From NCBI GenBank assembly GCA_964559455.1, contig CAZLHO010000082.1, forward strand, positions 1-9,450: a stretch of DNA of 9,450 nt. The letters run 5' to 3'. Both the position numbers and the translations under genes were made by a program. Position 1 is the stretch's first letter. Each line of letters begins with the position of its first letter. The notes beneath the pieces were generated by a model that made no database searches, was not told where the DNA came from, and was given only the letters and a program-made list of their open reading frames with translations. The stretch comes from CAZLHO01 sp964559455. GTDB taxonomy: Bacteria > Krumholzibacteriota > Krumholzibacteriia > LZORAL124-64-63. Below, one piece after another: positions 5,069 through 9,450 of the stretch.

Positions 5069-7792
5069 GTGGATCGTTTCCCGGCGGGCGGCCCGTTCCG
5101 TCCGGACCCGGCCTTCGCCGCTCCCGAGCGGCTGAGGGCCGAGCTCCGCGCCCGCATCCTGCCCCTGGTGAACCGTCCCGCCCGCTATCTGGGCGGGGAG
5201 CGCGGCGCCGCGCCCGGTCCCTGGCGCGACGGCGACGCGCACGTGCTGCTCTGCTTTCCGGACGCCTACGAGCTGGGCATCTCCAACACCGGTCTGCGTA
5301 TCCTCTACGCCCGGCTGCTGGAGCATCCCCGGACCTTCGCCGACATCTGCTTCACCCCCTGGCCCGACATGGAGCAGGGCCTGCGCGAGGCGGGCGCGCC
5401 CCTCTTCGGCCTGCAGACCTGCCGCCCGGCCGCCGACTTCGACCTGATCGGCTTCTCGCTGGGCTACGAACTGGGCTACACGAACGTCCTGACGATGCTC
5501 GACCTCGCCGGCCTGCCGCTGCTGGCCGCCGACCGCGACGCCCGGCATCCCCTGGTGGTCGCCGGCGGGCACGCCGCGGCCAACCCCGCCGTGATGGCCC
5601 CCTTCTTCGACGTCTTCGCCGTCGGCGACGGCGAGGACCTGGTCTGCGACCTGGCCGACCTGGCGCGCGAGGCCCGCGCCGGGGGGCTGTCGCGGGACGA
5701 GACGCTGGCCCGAGCCCGCGCGATCCCCGGAGTCTGGACGCCCGCCGCGCCGGCGCCGGTGCGCGCCCGCGTCGTCGCCGATCTGGACGCCTACCCGCCG
5801 CCGGCGAACCTGGTGCCGAACATCGAGGCGGTGCACGACCGGCTCAGCGTCGAGGTCATGCGCGGCTGCGCCCGCGGCTGCCGCTTCTGCCAGGCGGGGA
5901 TGATCACCCGCCCGGTCCGGGAGCGGGACGTCGCCGGCGTGATCGAGGCCGCCGTGGCCGCGTCCCGGGATCTGGGCTGGAACGAGGTCTCGCTGCTCTC
6001 GCTGTCCTCCTGCGACTACAGCGGCCTGGGCCCAGTCCTGGCCGGCCTGCGCGAGCGTCTGGCCGGCACCCACACGGGGCTGGATCTGCCGAGCCTGCGC
6101 GCCGACGCCCTGGACGACGCGGCCTTCGCCGCGGTCGGCGCCGAGCGCCCGACGACCTTCACCTTCGCTCCCGAGGCCGGCAGCCAGCGCCTGCGCGACG
6201 TCATCAACAAGAACGTGACCGAGGAGGACCTGCTGACCAGCGTCCGGCGGGCCTTCGCCGCCGGCGCCAAGAAGGTCAAGCTCTACTTCATGCTCGGCCT
6301 GCCCACCGAGACCGACGCCGACCTGGACGCCGCCGTGGACCTGGTCGGCCGCGTGGTGCGCCTGGCCCCCCGGGGGGGATCCCAGGTGACCGTTTCGTTC
6401 TCGCCCTTCGCCCCCAAGGCCCACACGCCCTTCCAGTGGTCCGGCCAGGTCTCGGCCGCCGAGATCGCGCGCCGCAACGACCGGGTGCGCGAAGGTCTGC
6501 GCCGGATGAAGGTCAAGGTCAGCCTGCGCGATCCCGCCGTCTCGCGCCTGGAGGCCGCGCTGGGCATCGGCGACGGAAGGCTGGGCGAGGTCGTGGCCCG
6601 GGCCTGGTCCCTGGGCGCGCGCTTCGACGGCTGGGAGGAGTCGTTCCGGTCCGATCTCTGGGAACGCGCCTTCGCCGAGGCCGGCGTCGACCAGGACGCC
6701 TACCTGGGGCCCCGCGACCCCGAGGCGCCGCTGCCCTGGGACGGGATCTTCGCCCAGGTGGACCGGGACTTCCTGCGCCGCGAGTGGGAGCGGGCGCAGC
6801 GGGCCGAAGCGGTGCCCGACTGCCGCCTGGAAGGCGGCTGCGAGGGCTGCGAGGCCTGCACGCCCGAGCACGACCACGTCTTCGCCGCCGACGTCCCCGC
6901 GGCAGCCGCGGCGCCGGTCGCCGCGGAACCGACGGAGAGCGATTTCGATCCCCGCAACGCCGATCCCGAGACGCCCGGCCGCGAGCGGGCGCGCTGGACG
7001 GATTGGCGACGGCGCGCGCCCGGCAAGTGCTGGTACCGCGCCGTCTACGCCAAGACCGGTGACGCCCGTTTCCTGGGCCATCTCGACCTGCAGCGCCAGC
7101 TCCAGCTGGCCCTGCGCCGCTCGGGGCTGCCCGTGGCCTACAGCCAGGGCTTCCACCCCCATCCCCTGCTCAAGTTCGGCCCGCCCCTGCCGCTCGGCGT
7201 CGAGGGCGAGCGCGAAGTGCTGGACGTCGCCTTCATCTCGGAACGGCCGGGATGGGAGGACGTCCTGAACGACCAGCTGCCGGCGGGACTCCGCTTCGCG
7301 GGCAGCGAACTGGCGGGTCCCATCCTGCCGGTCTCGATCGAGAAGGGCATCGCGCGCCTGGATTACGCCGCGGAATTGCCCGCGGCCTCGCGCGGAGGTC
7401 CCGATCGGGAATTCGTGTCCGGACGGATCGCCGCCTTCATGGCCGCCGACCGCTGGCCCTGGCTGCGCCGTCGTCCCAAGGGGGACGTCGAGGTCGACGC
7501 CCGCCCCCTGATCTGCGGCGAGGACAGCCTCGCCCTGGACGCCGCCGCCCCCGACGGGGCCGACGGCGTCACCCTGAGTTTCTCGCTCCTGCGGGAGTCG
7601 GGTCTGCCCGGCCTTCCCGCCCAGGAATTTCTCGCTGCCCTGCTGGGCGAAGCCCTGCCCGAGCCTGCCTGGTGCCGCATCCGCCGCACCGGCCTGTTCG
7701 CGCGGCGGCCCGACGGCTGCTGGGTGCCGCCCCTGGCGGAGGTCAGCGAATGGAACCGGCGCTTCTGGCTACGCACCAGGATGTGTGCCTGA
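5069..7792 (+). CDS. Radical SAM protein of the TIGR03960 type fused to a DUF2344 (TIGR03936) domain, function unknown
   Basis: The protein has 907 residues and a GTG start, with GAGG at 5061-5064 a short 4 bases upstream. In order: a divergent leader to about residue 35; the family signature ARYLGGERG; a cobalamin-binding-like region (FPDAYELGISNTGLRILYARLL, then GGHAAANP and VGDGEDLVCDL); and the radical SAM core with CARGCRFC, ligands Cys267, Cys271 and Cys274 (CX3CX2C) for the 4Fe-4S cluster that cleaves S-adenosylmethionine. The core continues with FAPEAGSQRLRDVINK, KLYFMLGLPTE and APKAHTPFQW. A second cysteine group, Cys585, 591, 594 and 597 (CX5CX2CX2C), precedes a loose Ala/Pro/acidic linker. 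From Cys654 (CWYRAVYAKTG, FLGHLDLQRQLQLALRRSGLP, YSQGFHPHP) the DUF2344 domain runs to the C-terminal region. In many bacteria the two parts are one gene or neighbours, next to rng, as here. Substrate and product are unknown to me; RNA or ribosome modification is an inference from context. Confidence 0.93.
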   Translation: MDRFPAGGPFRPDPAFAAPERLRAELRARILPLVNRPARYLGGERGAAPGPWRDGDAHVLLCFPDAYELGISNTGLRILYARLLEHPRTFADICFTPWPDMEQGLREAGAPLFGLQTCRPAADFDLIGFSLGYELGYTNVLTMLDLAGLPLLAADRDARHPLVVAGGHAAANPAVMAPFFDVFAVGDGEDLVCDLADLAREARAGGLSRDETLARARAIPGVWTPAAPAPVRARVVADLDAYPPPANLVPNIEAVHDRLSVEVMRGCARGCRFCQAGMITRPVRERDVAGVIEAAVAASRDLGWNEVSLLSLSSCDYSGLGPVLAGLRERLAGTHTGLDLPSLRADALDDAAFAAVGAERPTTFTFAPEAGSQRLRDVINKNVTEEDLLTSVRRAFAAGAKKVKLYFMLGLPTETDADLDAAVDLVGRVVRLAPRGGSQVTVSFSPFAPKAHTPFQWSGQVSAAEIARRNDRVREGLRRMKVKVSLRDPAVSRLEAALGIGDGRLGEVVARAWSLGARFDGWEESFRSDLWERAFAEAGVDQDAYLGPRDPEAPLPWDGIFAQVDRDFLRREWERAQRAEAVPDCRLEGGCEGCEACTPEHDHVFAADVPAAAAAPVAAEPTESDFDPRNADPETPGRERARWTDWRRRAPGKCWYRAVYAKTGDARFLGHLDLQRQLQLALRRSGLPVAYSQGFHPHPLLKFGPPLPLGVEGEREVLDVAFISERPGWEDVLNDQLPAGLRFAGSELAGPILPVSIEKGIARLDYAAELPAASRGGPDREFVSGRIAAFMAADRWPWLRRRPKGDVEVDARPLICGEDSLALDAAAPDGADGVTLSFSLLRESGLPGLPAQEFLAALLGEALPEPAWCRIRRTGLFARRPDGCWVPPLAEVSEWNRRFWLRTRMCA

Positions 7793-7815
7793 ACCGCCCC
7801 ACACCGGAAAGAGCC

Positions 7816-9450
7816 ATGCGAAAGCAAATCATCGTCAATTCGAGTCCGCACGAGATCCGCACCGCCATCCTCGAGGACGGCGATCTCGTTGAACTGCTCA
7901 TCGAACGCGCCGACTCCCGCAGGATCGTCGGCAACCTGTACCGCGGCGTGGTCACCTCGGTCAAACCGGGGCTCCAGGCCGCCTTCGTGGACATCGGCAT
8001 GGAGCGGGCCGGATTCCTGCACGCCTCAGATCTGGTCCACGAGGATCCCGAAAGCGCCGACGAGGTCGACGGGCCCGGGCCCGCCCCGCGCGGTCGCTCC
8101 CGCTCGCAGCCCGAGCCGAAGATCGACCAGCACCTGAAGGTCGGCGACGAGATCATCGTGCAGGTGACCAAGGAGCCGATCAGCACCAAGGGCCCGCGCC
8201 TGACCGCCGACATCAGCCTGCCCGGCCGCTTCCTGGTCCACATGCCACTGGGCCGTCACGTCGGGGTCTCGCGCAAGATCGACGACCGCCGTGAACGGGT
8301 CCGGCTCAAGCAGATCCTGCAGCAGGTGCGGCCGGCCGAGGGCGCCTTCATCATCCGCACCGCCGCCTCCGGCGTGGAGGAGAACCCGCTGAAGCGGGAC
8401 GTCGAGTACCTGTCGAAGATGTGGCAGGACGTGAAGGAGAACAGCCAACGGCTCGAGGCGCCCTGCCTGCTGCACGAGGACGTGGGCATGGTCGTCGGGC
8501 TGATCCGCGACATCTTCAAGGAGGATGTGGACGAGCTGGTGATCGACGACACCGAGGACTACAAGCGGCTGGTCAAGTACGTGCAGACCTTCGCGCCCGC
8601 CCTGCGCGACCGGGTCCGCATGTACAAGGACGACCAGGCGATCTTCGACCACTACGACCTCGAGAGCGAGATCCGCAGGAGCACCGAGAGCCGCGTCTGG
8701 ATGAAGAAGGGCGGCTACCTGATCATCGAGCAGACCGAGGCCCTGGTCTCGATCGACGTCAACACCGGGCGCTTCACCGGCAAGCGCAACCAGGAGGACA
8801 CGATCGTCGAGACCAACATGATCGCCGCCCGCGAGGTGACTCGTCAGCTGCGGCTGCGGGACATCGGCGGCATCATCGTGATCGACTTCATCGACATGGA
8901 GAGCGAGGGCAACAAGAAGCGGGTGCTGAACGAGGTGCGCAGCCACCTGCGCCGCGACCGGGCCCGCACCAAGGTCTTCGCCGTCAGCAACCTGGGCCTG
9001 ATCGAGATGAGCCGCCAGCGCGTGCGGCCGTCGCTGGTTTCGATCCTCAGCGACGAATGCCCCTACTGCAAGGGCGCCGGCAAGGTGCTCAGCCTCGAGA
9101 CCCTGGCCAACCGCATCGAGCGCGAGCTGCACCGGGTGGTGCACAAGACGGGCGAGCGCCAGCTGCAGATCATCGCCAACCCGACCCTGTCGCTGTACCT
9201 GCTGCAGTCCCGGGCCGAGCAGATCGACGAGATCTGCCGCGAGCACGACATGGTCATCGACGTCCTCGACGACCCCGTCCTGCACCGCGAGACCTTCCAC
9301 GTGGTCTCGCTGAAGAGCGACCGCGACCTGATCGAGGCCGCGAACCGGGCCACCCAGGCGCCCCGCCGTGTTCGCGGCGGCCGGTCCGAATCCCGGGACG
9401 GCGACGACCGTTCCGGCCGCGACGATCGCGACGAGAGTTCGGGCCGCGAC
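7816..9450 (+). CDS. rng: Ribonuclease G/E family endoribonuclease, 3' partial
   Basis: Single-strand RNA endonuclease for rRNA maturation and mRNA decay. The frame stays open to the window edge (545 codons, no stop). The ATG at 7816, 23 bases after the previous stop, gives the family N-terminus (MRKQIIVNSSPHEIRTAILEDG); GGAAAGAG at 7806-7813 is a modest ribosome site. An S1 RNA-binding region spans about residues 35-135 (GNLYRGVVTSVKPGLQAAFVDIG, AGFLHASDL), interrupted near 73-100 by a charged, Pro/Gly/Arg-rich insertion. The catalytic region has Asp314 in SIDVNTG and Asp357 in IVIDFIDM; their 43-residue spacing equals that of the metal-binding aspartates of E. coli RNase E (303 and 346). 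The zinc-link cysteines are Cys415 and Cys418 in CPYCKGAGK. E. coli RNase G ends at about 489 residues, but this protein goes on. From about residue 516 it becomes an Arg/Asp/Ser/Gly-rich tail. The catalytic half favours the name RNase G; the tail makes an RNase E-like role possible. Confidence 0.96.
   Translation, partial: MRKQIIVNSSPHEIRTAILEDGDLVELLIERADSRRIVGNLYRGVVTSVKPGLQAAFVDIGMERAGFLHASDLVHEDPESADEVDGPGPAPRGRSRSQPEPKIDQHLKVGDEIIVQVTKEPISTKGPRLTADISLPGRFLVHMPLGRHVGVSRKIDDRRERVRLKQILQQVRPAEGAFIIRTAASGVEENPLKRDVEYLSKMWQDVKENSQRLEAPCLLHEDVGMVVGLIRDIFKEDVDELVIDDTEDYKRLVKYVQTFAPALRDRVRMYKDDQAIFDHYDLESEIRRSTESRVWMKKGGYLIIEQTEALVSIDVNTGRFTGKRNQEDTIVETNMIAAREVTRQLRLRDIGGIIVIDFIDMESEGNKKRVLNEVRSHLRRDRARTKVFAVSNLGLIEMSRQRVRPSLVSILSDECPYCKGAGKVLSLETLANRIERELHRVVHKTGERQLQIIANPTLSLYLLQSRAEQIDEICREHDMVIDVLDDPVLHRETFHVVSLKSDRDLIEAANRATQAPRRVRGGRSESRDGDDRSGRDDRDESSGRD
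9361..9450 (+). other. Low-complexity Arg/Asp/Ser/Gly tail of the RNase, running off the window
   Basis: Codons 516-545 of the RNase frame encode a disordered-looking stretch with an RGGR motif and two SGRD units (9412 on, and 9439-9450). Such charged tails in RNase E proteins usually serve RNA binding or assembly with partner proteins. That this tail does so is inferred. How long it continues cannot be seen. Confidence 0.7.

Noticed and set aside
3187..5157. 656-codon open frame on the - strand across purF and the unknown gene
   Set aside because: It is antisense to a certain purF, crosses gene boundaries and has no recognisable domain; it is explained by G/C at third positions.
6366..6378. 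Run of six C then seven G in the radical SAM gene as a possible frameshift
   Set aside because: Family motifs are in the same frame before it (KLYFMLGLPTE) and after it (APKAHTPFQW), so the reading frame is intact.
4940..7162. 740-codon open frame on the - strand opposite the radical SAM gene
   Set aside because: The + strand gene has clear family motifs throughout. The reverse frame is a low-complexity Gly/Ala/Val/Gln shadow of GC-rich codons with no recognisable domain.
8026..9300. 424-codon open frame on the - strand in the right part of the window
   Set aside because: It lies opposite rng, whose + strand frame carries the S1, catalytic Asp and zinc-link motifs. The reverse product looks like the usual Leu/Val/Asp-rich shadow.

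Overview
The window is a compact, very G+C-rich bacterial segment whose codon third positions are almost all G or C. All five genes lie on the + strand, and the four gaps between them are 58, 35, 16 and 23 bases. This looks like one transcription unit, or two closely packed ones. I see no tRNA, rRNA, CRISPR array, transposase or phage gene. The sequence does not fix the organism. Small-type PurL fused to PurQ, a Fe-S PurF with a propeptide, and a radical-SAM/DUF2344 fusion next to rng together suggest a high-GC lineage outside the gammaproteobacteria (for example a deltaproteobacterial, acidobacterial or FCB-type bacterium). That placement is inference.

Layout. Bases 1-2907: the 3' part of a purL-purQ fusion encoding FGAM synthase, step 4 of de novo purine synthesis; its 5' end lies before the window. 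Bases 2908-2965: a spacer dominated by a strong GC hairpin. Bases 2966-3568: a 200-residue protein I cannot assign to a family. Its position and a faint resemblance to PurS raise the possibility that it is the missing third FGAM synthase component. Bases 3604-5052: purF, amidophosphoribosyltransferase, step 1 of the same pathway. Bases 5069-7792: a 907-residue radical SAM protein fused to a DUF2344 domain. Bases 7816-9450: rng, a ribonuclease G/E family endonuclease that runs off the right edge.

How the genes fit together. PurF commits PRPP to purine synthesis and PurLQ converts FGAR to FGAM using glutamine, so the left half is a purine module with a small unknown protein inside it. The right half is the radical SAM/DUF2344 plus RNase G pair. 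From memory this pair recurs in many bacteria, often followed by the ribosomal protein genes rplU and rpmA, and is therefore linked to RNA or translation. The best candidates for new biology are the unassigned gene between purLQ and purF, the hairpin before it, the unknown reaction of the radical SAM fusion, and the arginine/aspartate-rich tail starting on the RNase. The long reading frames on the opposite strand are explained by GC-rich codon bias and are not called as genes.
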